Origin: Lunularia cruciata
Taxonomy: Eukaryota > Streptophyta > Marchantiopsida > Lunulariales > Lunulariaceae
DNA length: 64,000 bases
NCBI GenBank assembly: GCA_948567375.1
Contig: OX419755.1
Span: forward strand, 10,731,001-10,795,000
Direction: 5' to 3'
The notes under the pieces are model-generated. The model did no database searches. It saw only the letters and a program-made list of their open reading frames with translations, and had not been told where the DNA came from. The stretch's first letter is position 1. Every line of letters begins with the position of its first letter. Both the position numbers and the translations under genes were made by a program. Of the stretch, positions 25,101-36,433 are shown piece after piece.

Positions 25101-28100
25101 GAGACGCATGAGTCATCTTGCTTTGAGGATTCGACTAAAACATCTAGAAAAATTGAAAGCTTTCGTTATGACATCAATATCTTGTACTTTTCCTAGCAAC
25201 CCATAAACATCCAATTTGACTTGATCTTCTTCTTTTTCCTTGCATCATCCTCGATTGTTTTCGTCTTTCCTGATGTCATTATCCAAAAGGAAAAAATTAT
25301 ATATAATTGTGATGGTGTGTTTTAATGGAATCCATATTTTAATGATAAAGAACGTCAGCCTGTTCGAGAAAAGTGAAGAGAGAAACTCAAGCTCTTTTGA
25401 TCTGCATCCTAAATATGAAATGCTTGTGGCTGCCATAAATAGATGATGTAGTAACGTATCTAATACTGAAGTTCATAGCTCCAAGAACAAGGCCTATTGG
25501 CCTTACACCTATCTTTTGGGAGTGCCTTTCAGTAGGACACGAGGGTGGCGGCTCTTGCCTCACATGTTATTCTTTTGTTCATGATTAAGAATAAAGAAGA
25601 TTCCAGTTGTGGAATCTAGGGATGTTCAATCATTATTAAGAGATAGATTTAACTGACCCCCCATATGTGGCGCTTCGACTTCGTGCACCCCACACAAATG
25701 AGAGATAGATTTAACCGACCGCCATATTTGGGGCTTCGACTTGGTCGACCCCCAAGTTGGTTAATAGACTCAACCGATCCTTGGAGATCTTGACGGGGCA
25801 CGTTTGCCTTACGCGGCAATGGATTCAGAAACACGTTGGATTGTTCCTAAAATAGTCACTATATGCAGAAATCTCCGTCTAAAGTGGTCCATACTTAAAG
25901 GTTTTACTCAACCGGAAAGAACATTAGCTACCACCGTGAACTCACCTTTATGTCAACCGCAGCTCATGATTGAAACGTGGCGAGTCAAGTCGATTCTGTC
26001 TTTCTTTTGCAAAACCAAGGAATGGTTCACTTAAAGTGCCAAATTTTGGTTGGTTAAATCTTTCTCTAGTCACCATTCGGATGTAGTTAATAGGTATATC
26101 ATAGCCGTCGATAGAGTCGCGTTTTTACAATTGATACATTTTACATTCTCCTGATTAATTAATTACTTTAATCTATTTTAGTGAATTCGATCTATAAATA
26201 GTTATATCTTTGCACAAAATTCAGTGCAAACTTTGTTTCAATTTTTTATTAGTCATTTTCCAATTTCACGTACGAAGAAACTGGGGAATGATCATCTCAA
26301 TAAAATATATTAATATATGCCAATGTATTTTGTTATGATCATGAAAATAATACACCTAATTAATTTTGATATATATATTAATTCTTTTTAGCAAATCTCT
26401 ATAATACGATGACACACATGGTTAAATAAATGTGTGTCCTTCAAACGCGGTTAAAACACACATATGAGGATGTATTGACATATACAATTAATTACGAGAT
26501 ATTACAGTATTATTCAACATAGACCTTACATTCTTTTTCTTATCGGTTGTTTCTATAAGATTTGTGTTTAAGTCAAGCGTGTATTTGCACTCTGCATTCT
26601 TTATTCTTTCCCTACATTATATAAGATTATTAATAATTCCCCTTTTATAAGATTTATAGATCCGGTCAAAGGTGAGGAGAATCAGGTATGAGATACTCTT
26701 CTTCGTTGGTGTAAATGGTGTTTCGATTCAATCAAGCTCAAGTTTATTGAACATTTACATACTATTCATATCGTATATTCGGTAGAAATGAAGTATCTTG
26801 TTCATGTTATAACTAGATATATCATATTTTCCTTTTATTTATTAGAAAATTAATTATTCATTCTAGAGATTTAAATCATCATATTCAAATGGACACCACT
26901 TCTCTAAATAAAATGTAATTTATGCCTATGATAAAAAGTGGTCATAACGGTATAGTAGCTAACAAGTATTGTACAATTTTCTTGTATATTATTTTATTAT
27001 TACTTTTTATGTTTTGAGGAAAATGGAAATACTATAAATTACTGAAAGAGGAATTATTTACATATTTAGGAAACGTCATAAAGAAAATCTTAGTATTAAA
27101 TTATCCTTCAATACTGTATGTGCTAATCTTTGTGGTAATCTTGGTAGTTTTCATATGACAACAAAATCATAGTAGGTATTTATTAATAGAAATTCTGTAT
27201 TAAGATCCTTTTATGAAGCATAATTTGGCCCTGGTTTATTTTCAATTTCTTAAGATTAAGGACTAACTAGGACACTTTATCTTAGTATTTTTAGATCAGC
27301 ATAATTCCTTATGAAAATTATTTGTGCTCATATGTAAAATGATTGTATATTGATTTTCTGCTAAATTTATTCTCTAATTATTCCACATATTCTTATATGT
27401 AGAATAAATAATGCAATATGTTTTCTATCAAGTAAGCATATATTTAATCAAGTACACCATGATCAACAACACATGTTAACTACTCATATTAATATATACA
27501 TAAAGAAATATATAATTTACATAGCAATGGCTAAGTTATAAAATAACTATTAATGTAAGTATTCCCTATATAACAATCTATTTTTATGAAAGCAAAATTC
27601 AAATGTAGAAGAATATCTTTTATCAAATATTTTAGAACATGATGAGTTTGAAATTTTAAGTAAGTGTCTTATCTTGAGTCTATTATATGATGACATATTA
27701 AGATGTTTCACTAATATTTACTTTTATTTTGTCATGGTATTTGCAACGCCAAAGTTAGTTTATTTGGAAGTTGGAAAGTTAGTCTTGGCAATCATAGTAT
27801 ATTGGTAGTTGCTCAAAGACTACTTATTTGCAGCCAAATTTTGTGTAAAGGCTACTAATCACATTGTTAGAGCTACAATTTACACAATCAAGTAGACAAT
27901 CATATGGCGGCATTAGGTTGGAATTCCAAGTTGAGTCCAAGGGGTATACCTTTGAAGTGTAGCTCTAGAGAGCTCGATTCTTTGATGTTGAGTCTTCAAT
28001 CTCTTGGCTATAGTGGACAGAGGCCTGCCAATGTCACTTGGTGTCTCTTAGCTAGAGTAGGCATGGTTTGATTGTGTAATCAAAGCCCGTTGATTGTAGT

Positions 28101-28779
28101 TCCTTGAGTTGAGAGTTGAGTTGCTGATTTGAGTTTAGTGTATGATTGAATTGATTATGTTAAAGAAGAGAATGAAAGGGAGAATTGGATGCAAGAACTA
28201 TGTGCATTGGTAGTATTTCCAAGCTTGGTGGGATAGATGATACCTTTGACTATTGTTACTTGATTTTGGTTTCAATTGAGTGGCTCATACATAGAAGCGC
28301 TATGGATTGGTGCGCAAGATTAGCTAATGGGCCAGACAATGTGCGGAAATGTTACCTAAATTTTATGAAATTGAGATCAAATTAAGGAGTTGTTCAATTT
28401 CACCAATTGAAGAGTTCATTTAGGAGCAAGAAGTTTGAATTAAAGGTTGGGTAGTGCAATTTGAGCCCAGGGTGAAAAATTGGTGTTTAATTTGGAAACC
28501 CATCCCTTCAAATTAAAGATTTGGATTTCTACATCTCCCAAATTAGAGAGATTGTGCTATTTTAGCAATTCTCCAGATTGGCAATTGGAGGTCTATCAAA
28601 TTGGCAAAGGTTGTCCAAAGTTGGAGGTTTCTCGAATCTAGTGGAGGTTGCTCTAGCTAGTGCTCAAGTTGATGAAGGTTAGCCAGATTGGAGAGGGTTT
28701 AAATTGACAAGAAGAAAGACCTCATATGGCTGAATTTCCTTAGAAAGACCCTAGTTATGCTAAATATGCCTATTGTTAC
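22189..28779. other. 6.6-kb stretch with no recognised gene
   Basis: The left part (to about 26 kb) has several open frames of 60-130 codons, such as 24389-24781 (+) and an overlapping pair at 23890-24244. None has a known domain or supporting splice chain. From about 26.0 to 27.9 kb the DNA is very AT-rich and looks non-coding. A short frame at 28185-28385 (+) may be a gag remnant, but this is weak. A 62-bp repeat lies at 25641-25780. Confidence 0.4.
25641..25780. repeat. About 2.3 copies of a 62-bp tandem repeat
   Basis: AGATAGATTTAAC(T/C)GACC occurs at 25641 and 25703, and a weaker AATAGACTCAACCGATCC near 25763. The sequence between shares GGCTTCGACTT. Confidence 0.7.
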
Positions 28780-29566
28780 CGCCTATCGGTGTAGACCCAA
28801 AGCTTCAACGCATTGCAATGTGATTGATATGTGCTTTTGATAATATGATGTGAGCATGGGTAGAGAGATAGCCAATGCTCCTCATAGCTACAATGAACCT
28901 TGAGTTGCATCCTTGTGACCATCAAAGTGGTGATAAAGCACCCAAAAATGTCAATCATTGAAGGAAAAAGGTATCAAAGGATAGTTGTGGTGCATAATGG
29001 TCTTCCTTGCCCCTAAAGGTAATGGTCAATGTTGGGCCTGCTTGTGCCAATGACTTGGCACATAGAGGATTTGCCACCACTATGTCATACAAGGTGAAAC
29101 AACCATCTATGAAAGTAACAATATTTGTTTGCACTTGCCAAATAAGTGGTCATGGTAGATCCAACCATCTCTCAATTTTAACCTAAGCTCATGTAGCTTG
29201 TAAGATTTGAGCAATTGTATCATAAAGAGCATCATGGACTCGTGTGGGCTTCCCATTAATTGCACATTGTAAAAAATGCATTGCTTGTAAATCATATGGT
29301 GAACCATAGGCACAATGGTCCAAAAGTCATATGAGCATTGGATGTGGGAGACCTAAACTCAATTTTAGTGTTGTGATAAACTCCTCAGAAGTGAATCGGA
29401 AGTTGTCAATCAAGGGCGAAGCTTGAAGCCAAGCTCTAGAGCCTTTCTCTCTTCATGAGAGAATCCTAGCTCTCTTTGGTAAAGGTGCACTAATGAGGAT
29501 GCTAGTAAGTATGTGTGCGTGTGCATATGCTCATTAAGATCCACTTGAATCTTCCTAGAGTCTAAG
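28780..29566 (-). pseudogene. Non-LTR-type reverse transcriptase pseudogene, C-terminal half
   Basis: Read on the - strand, this flank continues the reverse-transcriptase pseudogene whose N-terminal half lies at 35206-36380 beyond the inserted chromovirus. The resemblance is to the region after the polymerase domain, which in this family is followed by a domain rich in Cys and His. Remnants include SRKIQVDLNEHMHT, SLGLPHPML and YGSPYDLQAMHFL, spread over several frames. Stops and frameshifts are frequent, so it cannot make a protein. Assignment rests on order, strand and the shared 5-bp duplication at the insertion point. Confidence 0.6.
29562..29566. repeat. Target-site duplication (left copy), CTAAG
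   Basis: CTAAG immediately precedes the left LTR and is repeated exactly at 35206-35210 after the right LTR. Confidence 0.92.
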
Positions 29567-29992
29567 TGTAAAAGGCCAAAATCGAGGAGAGAAATAGGAG
29601 AATGGAAACTCACATTGGGATACTTGAATGAGTGAAAACTCCAAATGCCTAGCATGAGCTTTGGCTTTGGTATTTACAGGTAGCATACAAGGCCCTTGAG
29701 AAGCTTCTCAAGAAGTTTCCTCAAGCCGCTTTCTTAGAGTGCAAGCCAAGTTAACTAGGAAGCTTCTCAAGAAGCTTCCTTCTAGAAGCCGCCTACTTGG
29801 TGTGCAAGCTAAGCTAGTTGGAAGCTTCTAGAAGCTTCCTTCTAGAAGCTACTTACTTAAGGTGCAAGCTAAGTTAACCAAGAAGTTTCCCAAGAAGCTT
29901 CCTAGATACTTCCAGAATATTCTAGGCTACTTTGTCTTATGTGCTACTTCGTAAGCCCGACTAACTTCGTCGCTAAACTCTATATTGTTATA
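29567..29992 (-). repeat. 3' LTR of the complete chromovirus
   Basis: This 426-bp LTR is at the left end because the element is on the - strand. Its inner terminus has mutated from TG to TA. It keeps an unusually regular heat-shock element, GAAgcTTCtaGAAgcTTC (29821-29838), followed by another TTCtaGAA (29840-29847). The TATA box seen in the other LTRs (CTATAAATA) has become CTGTAAATA here. Confidence 0.95.
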
Positions 29993-30004
29993 TATTCCCC
30001 CACC
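29993..30004 (-). promoter_or_regulatory. Polypurine tract (plus-strand primer)
   Basis: GGTGGGGGAATA reads on the - strand directly before the 3' LTR. The same tract precedes the LTR of copy 1 at 1821-1832. Confidence 0.8.
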
Positions 30005-30039
30005 GCTAGTTGGTGACGTCCTCGTTGCAAATGAAGCTT

Positions 30040-30571
30040 TGAATTCTTGGATGACCGTCTGTGCATTTTGGAGGTGAGAAAGAGGCTCCTAGGTGGCATC
30101 ATGAAGGGGATACCCTTTCCAAAGGACCTTGTACTCCGTATGTTGGCTACGCCCTCGTTGGATATGGCGACGCGCAAGTATACGATCAACTTTGTACTCC
30201 TCATGATCATTGATAGGGACAGGAAGAGGGGGAGGTTGGACTCGAGAGGAAAAGGAAGAGGGGTTAGGAACAAAGGGTTTCAACTTGGAAACATGAAAGA
30301 TAGGATGGATACGCAGGTGACAAGGTAAGGCAAGTCGATAAGCAATAGGAGAGACAATTTGGGTGATATCAAAGGGTCCTATCCAGTGAGGGGCAAGTTT
30401 ACAAACTTGGGTATCAAGTGGGAGAGGGAGTTTACTGGAGGATAGCATGACTTTATCACCAACTTCAAAGGTGACATCATGATGATGGTGGTCCGCATAT
30501 TGTTTTTGGCGATTCTGAGCAACAAGGAGATGAGACTTGGCTTGTTGGAGCGATTGGGATATAGTGGTCAA
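30040..30571 (-). pseudogene. Integrase C-terminus and chromodomain of the chromovirus
   Basis: The frame begins in the integrase C-terminal region (HHHDVTFEVGDKVMLSS, GPFDITQIV) and runs into a chromodomain at about 30075-30200, with EEYKVDRIL and YKVLWKGYPLHDATWEP. Chromodomains of such elements bind modified histones and steer integration to heterochromatin. The frame differs from that of the integrase core, so a frameshift lies near 30572-30640. Confidence 0.88.
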
Positions 30572-31380
30572 GAATGTGGAAGTATGAGGAACTTGAGATT
30601 GAGGGGGAGCAAGAAGAGAATCTAGAACAAGCGGATCTTAGCCAAAATTGAGAAAGAAGGGAGAAAATCCGGTGCTTGCCTATTTGGAATTGTTGTAGGC
30701 AAATTTGCAGTTGCAAGACATTCATCCCAATTGGGATAGTGGACATTGACAAAGGCCCGCAACATATCCTCCAATGTACGATTTACACGTTTGGTTTGTC
30801 CATTAGTTTGAGGATGATAGGTTGTGGACAAAGCAAGCTCGGTGCCGAGTATTTGGAAGAGTGCTTGCCAAAACTTCCCGGTAAATTGAGGATCACGGTC
30901 AGAGATGAGTACACGTGGCATCTCATGATGCTTGAAGACATTGTCGAAGTAGATTTGCGCTAAGGTTGGAGCATCCACGGTATCATAGGTTGGTGCCAAA
31001 TGGATTTGCTTACTAAGCTTATCCACAAACACCACGATTGCGGTGTGTCCTTGTTTTGTCTTTGGCAAGGATGTGATGAGGTCCAAGCTCACATGCTCCC
31101 AACGAGCAGATGGAATGGCGAGTGGTTGAAGGAGTCCACTCGGCTTCTGGTTACTGGCCTTGTTACGTTGGTAGCTCTCACACGATCTGACAAATTCTCA
31201 AACATCTCGTGTCATGTTGGGCCACCACCATTGACGTTGGAGGGTACCCAAGGTCTTGTCCACACCCATGTGACCAATGATGGATAAATCATGGGCTTCT
31301 TGAAGGCGCACAAGTCAAAGATCACCTTTGGCTGGAACATAGATCCGGTCCACATGGAATAGAAGGCCTTCCTTGAAGGA
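30572..31380 (-). pseudogene. Integrase of the chromovirus
   Basis: The zinc-binding region lies at about 31130-31300 and the catalytic core at about 30750-31092. Motifs are MSLDLITSLPKTKQGH, ISDRDPQFTGKF and YHPQTNGQT followed by TLEDML, giving the D, D and E positions of the retroviral-type core. A stop or shift separates it from the upstream RNase H part. Confidence 0.88.
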
Positions 31381-31389
31381 GAAGGTGTT

Positions 31390-32825
31390 TTACTCCTTGT
31401 CACCTGTTGTTAGATGACCATGTACCATTTGGAAGAAGGGATCTTGTTGTAGAGCTAACCAAAACTTGTTATGGATCTTGGAGTCAATTGACACCGTCGT
31501 AATTGCTGCCGCGATGAGAGGAAGGGACTTCAAATCAGGTCGTTGTGATAGAGCATCAGGGATGACATGGAACCGACATGGTTTATACTCAAGTTTGATG
31601 TTGATCAATTGAAGTTGCTCTTCCCATCGATGATGTCGACTCTTCATGTGCTCCAGGTGTAAGGTCTGCAACAATGGCTTGTGATCAGTTTGCATGATCA
31701 CTTGTTTCCCCAAGAGATAATGCCTCCATACCTTGGTGGCATATACCATTGCAAGTTGTTCCCGATCTCAAGCAAATTAATTTCTTTTAGCTGTATTTAG
31801 TCGGTGATACACAAAGGCAATGGGATGTAGTCCATCCGGAAATTCTTCTTGCAACATAGCTCCAATTGCAAAGTTAGAAGCATCAAAATCAACCACACAA
31901 GGTAGTTGAGAATCACATGGTTGAAGAATGGGTCTTGAAGACACCATATGTTTCAACTTCTTGAATGCTTCTTCATGTTTGGTGTTCCACTGGAAGCTCA
32001 AGTTCTTTCCCAAGAGGTCAGTCAATGGTGCAGCCACATGAGCATAATAGTGGATGAACCGCCGGTAAAAACTGGCCAATCCATTGAATGCCCATACTTC
32101 TGTAGCATCCTTTGGGGTAGGCCAATCAGTAATGGCCTTGATCTTCTCTTCCTCCATCTTGATCCACTCTAATGAGATCTTATGACCCAAGAAGGTAACC
32201 TCCTTCTGCCAAAAAGCACACTTTGACTTCTTGCAGTAAAATTTCCATTGTCATAGTCGTCTTAGGACTTCTCGCACATGATTCATGTGTTCTGCCTCTG
32301 TCTTGCTATAGATTAAGATATCATCCAAGAACACCACCACTGACCAATCCAATAGTCCATCCAACACCCGATGCATCTGATCCATGAAGACTATTGGAGC
32401 ATTAGTGAGTCCGAAAGGTAGAACTCTCCACTCAAAATGTCCCTACCTTGTGCGAAAGGTAGTCTTTTGCACATCTTCTCTATCAATTGGAATTTGCCAA
32501 TAGCGGCTACAAAGATCCAACTTGGAAAAGTAACGTGCTCCACTTAGTTGATCAAGTAAGTCATCGATCCGAGGCAAGGGATATGCATTCTTCACAATTT
32601 GCTTATTGAGCCCACGGTAATCAATACAAAAATGAAGTCCTCCATCCTTCTTTGGAACAAATAGTACCGGTGCTCCCCAAGGAGAGGTACTATGTCGTAT
32701 GAAATCCTTCTCCAACAACTTTGTAAGTGTTGTTCGCAACTCCTCCAACTCCTTTAGTGAGAGCCGATAGATTGGTCTACTCATTGGAGTACTCCCTGGC
32801 AATAACTTGATCTTGAAGGGCATAC
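31390..32825 (-). pseudogene. Reverse transcriptase and RNase H of the chromovirus
   Basis: Reverse transcriptase starts near 32823 ([13 protein letters not shown]). It shows [32 protein letters not shown] and the catalytic [10 protein letters not shown] at about 32305-32333. RNase H follows, with FDASNFAIGAML (about 31850-31890) and MQTDHKPLLQTL (about 31670-31705). In-frame stops lie near 32440 and between 31750 and 31777, so the polyprotein is interrupted. Confidence 0.9.
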
Positions 32826-33105
32826 CTCGGTTGGAGGGTAATCCCTTTGGCAGATCATCCAGAAACTCATCTGCAAACTCCTAAACTATCTGATCAACCA
32901 TCGCTTGATGCGGCACTTGGCCCTCCTCAAATTGTTCTTGTGCAATCGGCTTGATCCACACCGTGAATACAGACTTATCTTCCTCCAAAGCTTGCTCTAT
33001 GGCTGCTTCCTTAACAAACCTCTTTTCTAGGGACTCATCTCTCTTCCAAGCTTGCCCCATGGTTGCCTTCCTAGCAAACTTCCCATCCTGGGACTCATCT
33101 CCCTT

Positions 33106-33591
33106 CTAGATTTGCTCTATGGCTACCTTCTCGACAAACTTCCCATCTTGGGACTGACTATTCTTAGGTGTCTTACTCAGAGGTACCAGACAACCTAATT
33201 GGAAATTCCTACCTTGGTGTTGTACTTGAATTTGGCGTCGGGTCCAATCAAATTGAACCTTATGACATTCAAGCCAAGGTAGACCCAAAATGATATCATA
33301 GTGTAGAGGTGCCACTACAAACCTCATACACTCCAAATACTCCTTCCCAATCTTGAAGGTAACAGGATGCAAGGTGCGGAATGCAGAACCCTTTCTACCA
33401 TCCGCCATCATCAAACTACTTCCAATCATTGGCTTGATAGGAATACCCAATTCCTTTGCTACTTGCGTAGACATGCAATTCTCTGAACTTCCAGAATCAA
33501 CCAAAATCCTACAACCCTTATTAGATATCATACCTTGCAAGTGAAGCAGACTTGCATAGGTCGAGCCTTCAATCCCATTGGAACTAATCAA
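33106..33591 (-). pseudogene. Aspartic protease of the chromovirus
   Basis: The catalytic motif is visible in GCRILVDSGSSENC at about 33476-33519, followed by LGLPWLECH near 33250-33280. This is the retropepsin-type protease that would process the Gag-Pol polyprotein. The segment itself is open for 161 codons but is cut off from intact gag and reverse transcriptase frames. Confidence 0.85.
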
Positions 33592-33607
33592 GCTCCTAGT
33601 AGGCGGC

Positions 33608-34540
33608 TCAAAATCTCCTATTGGGATTCCTTGTTTCCCTGATCATTCCGCTCCACAACCTCCACTTGGGCAACTTGTTGAGGTCGTCCATTCTTAAGTG
33701 GACATTCAGCAATGCGATGCCCCAACTGGCGACAATAAAAACAACCACCATTTTGTCACAGTTTCTCCCTGTCTGCCATGCCCAATGGTCTTTGTTGAAT
33801 TGCATCAATCTCCATTGGTGCTGGCTCCTCCACTTGTGTGTAGTGTATTGGCAAGCTTTGTGGGGGTCGAGGTCGAGACCAAGTTGTTGCCACCAAGGAA
33901 TCAAAACGTTTGGCCAACCGCATGGCTTCCTCCAAGTTTTGTGGCTCTTGCATAGTTACCTCTAATTTGGTTCTTGCCTTCAAGCCCTTCACAAATTGAT
34001 CCAGAGCTTCACCTTCCAAAATATCTGGAATTTGCATGATGGTGTTTTGGAACTACGTGATGTAACTTCTTACAGAGCCAATCTGTTTCAACTCTGCCAA
34101 CTTATCTTGTGCAGCTCGTGTGGCATTTATAGCTTGGAACCGATTGATTATTGCACTCTTGAATTCTGCCCATGTCAAGATCGGTGCAACCATTTGTCAT
34201 TCGGCTCGCTCCTTTCAAAATCTCCACCATAGCTTTGCTACTCCATCCAATTGGCTAGAAGCCAAGAGAATCTATGTTCGCTCATCTTGTAGATTGGTAG
34301 CTTCAAAATAATGTTCACAATCAAACACAAAATTCTCCACTGCACCCGGGAGATTCTTGCCTTCAAATACCTTGGGTTTAGGGAATCTGATCCAATCTTC
34401 TCCTTCTCAAATTGGTACTCTCTCCACCTGCTCTTGTCGTTGAAGATCTCGTTCATCCAACAATCGAGTAAGGTGCTTGATTTGTTGTTGCATAGCAAGG
34501 ATAACATCAGGTATTGCCACCATGGTTGCTCCTCTATCAC
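33608..34540 (-). pseudogene. Gag of the chromovirus, with zinc knuckle
   Basis: Gag is split over two or three frames. The capsid-like part has LEGEALDQFVKGLKARTK and NLEEAMRLAKRFDSL (about 33900-34035). The nucleocapsid has one CCHC zinc knuckle, CFYCRQLGHRIAEC, at about 33702-33744. A stop lies just before the knuckle. Confidence 0.85.
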
Positions 34541-34781
34541 ACCACTCCCAATCTATCTAATTTATTAACACATAGAAACAACACGTCCACCGTTCTCCAT
34601 AAGTTACAACCGGAAGCACCAAGGGTTCCTCAGATATGGTGATCATATGCAAAAAATCTTGTCCAAAGTGCAAGGTGATGAACTGTGTGAAACGATGCTT
34701 GGGTAGTATTTGGACGTGAAAATCCCAATGGTTTGGTGGAAGTGGATTTGGTGGTCCATAAATTCCATCCATCCCATTCTT

Positions 34782-34793
34782 GCTCTGATACCA
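34782..34793 (-). promoter_or_regulatory. Primer binding site, initiator tRNA-Met type
   Basis: TGGTATCAGAGC reads on the - strand one base after the 5' LTR. This is the usual plant primer binding site complementary to the 3' end of initiator tRNA-Met. Confidence 0.93.
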
Positions 34794-34794
34794 A

Positions 34795-35205
34795 TGTAAA
34801 AGACCGAAACCGAGGAAAGAAATAGGAGAATGGAAACTCACATTGGGACACTTGAATGAGGGAAAACTCCGAATGCCTAGCATGAGCTTTGGATTTGGTA
34901 TTTATAGGTAGCATACAAGGCCCTTGAGAAGCTTCTCAAGAAGCTTTCTCAAGCCGCTTTCTTAGAGTGCAAGCCAAGTTAACTAGGAAGCTTCTCAAGA
35001 AGCTTCCTTCTAGAAGCCGCCTACTTGTGTGCAAGCTAAGCTAGTTGGAAGCTTCTAGAAGCTACTTACTTAAGGTGCAAGCTAAGTTAACCGGGAATCT
35101 TCCCAAGAAGCTTCCTAGATACTTCCGGAATATTCTAGGCTACTTTGTCTTATGTGCTACTTTGTAAGCCCGACTAACTTCGTCACTAAACTCCATATTG
35201 TTACA
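34795..35205 (-). repeat. 5' LTR of the complete chromovirus, heat-shock elements
   Basis: This 411-bp LTR reads TGTAACAATATGGAG...CTTTTACA on the - strand. It carries GAAgcTTCtaGAA (35048-35060), a GAAgcTTC pair with a further TTCtaGAA (34987-35115 region), GAAgcTTC at 34928-34935, and then a TATA box CTATAAATACC (about 34899-34906). The heat-shock elements therefore sit upstream of the TATA box in the direction of transcription. Confidence 0.95.
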
Positions 35206-35210
35206 CTAAG
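35206..35210. repeat. Target-site duplication (right copy), CTAAG
   Basis: Exact match to 29562-29566; together they mark the chromovirus insertion point. Confidence 0.92.
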
Positions 35211-36380
35211 GATACAAAGTCAATAAACTCCGGGAGTGATGTGCATGTTGGGCATGGTAGTAAATCCCAAGCCAACGAAAGATATGACTGAAAAGTATAA
35301 GTGCCTAAATCCATTATTGTGATGGGTCCCAACCAAAAAGGACCCCTCTTATATAGAAACTATCTGCTAAATGAAGGACCATGAGTGCCAAAGCTCTAAT
35401 ATATGATGTTGGTGCTATGGCCTCTTGTTATATGAGGCCATATCCACCCATGACTTGGGAAGAGCTATCTATTGCCTGCACCACTTATCTAAGAGCCTAC
35501 ACCACATTCTTTCTCCACTCACCCTAAGAGAGTGGAGAAAGTATGTTGGATAGTTTTACAACCATCCTTAAATGTTGTAGCCAATATCTATGTAGGAATG
35601 AAAGTCTGTGCCAAATATAAGACCCTAGGGAGGTAAGATTGTGCACAAATAGAATAAGCCACCTAGGTATTTCCCAACTAGATTAGGAGATGAACATGGG
35701 CTATGGCTTGGACTAGGATGTCTAAAATGAAAGTATTGCAATAATCCTCCTATCCCAAGGGAGACCCCAAAACTCTCAAACCACCTATAAGGATTTGGAA
35801 TCTTGGTGGGAAGTCAAAGGGAAGGAGGACCAAGCATGGGTGTTAAACCTTGTATTTGTGAGTCTAGACTCATAAACCCAATTCCTCTAAGCATAATGTG
35901 AAAGCAAACACCACTCAAACTACATCCTCCAAAAGGCCTACTATAAGGGTGTCATTTGAGACAAAAGGGAAAAGATAAGATGGAAAATCAGTTGCCACTT
36001 ATAGAAGAGTCGTGTAATGTGCTATGGCAAAGAGAGACCCTAACAAGGGTTCCTCTTGCCGTGTGCCCTCTGTTGAAGTCAACTATATGAACATTCCAAT
36101 AACAATATGGTGGCTATCAAGGTGTCTCTATACCATAGTATGGACAAATGGTATCAAGGAGAGAATTTGACCTCCAATTGAGCTAAGATCATGAAACAAT
36201 GTTGGATGAGAGATGGTATTCAAGGCATTAGAGACATCAACATGGACCACCACCCAATCTAGATGAATGTACAAGGATGCTTGAATACCCGCAATCATTG
36301 TCTTGCATCTCTCAAGAGTAGCCTCCACAACATGGACAAAAAAGATTGAAGCAACCATAACCAAACACACAAAAATCTCC
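35206..36380 (-). pseudogene. Non-LTR-type reverse transcriptase pseudogene, N-terminal half
   Basis: Read on the - strand, polymerase motifs are visible: HLDWVVVHVDVSNALNTISH (motif A, about 36215-36275), LIPFVH, a shifted STEGTRQEEPLLGSLFA (about 36030-36080), and FVSNDTLIV where FADDT would be expected (about 35945-35970). A later VLGSPLG also fits the family. The arrangement is that of a LINE-like or related non-LTR reverse transcriptase common in plant genomes. Stops are frequent. The C-terminal half lies at 28780-29566, separated by the chromovirus. Confidence 0.78.
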
Positions 36381-36395
36381 AATGGCAATGGGATA

Positions 36396-36433
36396 TGTGT
36401 GTGTGTGTGTGTGTGTGTGTGGATGGATGGATG
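36396..36433. repeat. (TG)n then (GGAT)n microsatellite
   Basis: About 12 TG units are followed by about three GGAT units. Confidence 0.95.

Larger units (their letters stand above)
29567..35205 (-). mobile_element. Structurally complete chromovirus (Ty3/gypsy), coding-dead
   Basis: A 5639-bp LTR retrotransposon with both LTRs (411 and 426 bp), a primer binding site, a polypurine tract and a 5-bp target duplication. On the - strand the order is gag, protease, reverse transcriptase, RNase H, integrase, chromodomain, which places it among the chromoviruses. The reverse transcriptase to integrase part stays mainly in one frame but is crossed by stops, and the gag and chromodomain ends are shifted relative to it, so it is non-autonomous now. 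The two LTRs differ at about 20 positions plus indels of 14 bp and 1 bp (about 5 percent), mostly transitions. It is inserted into the reverse-transcriptase pseudogene that flanks it. Copy 1 at the start of the window is the same family in opposite orientation. Confidence 0.95.
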
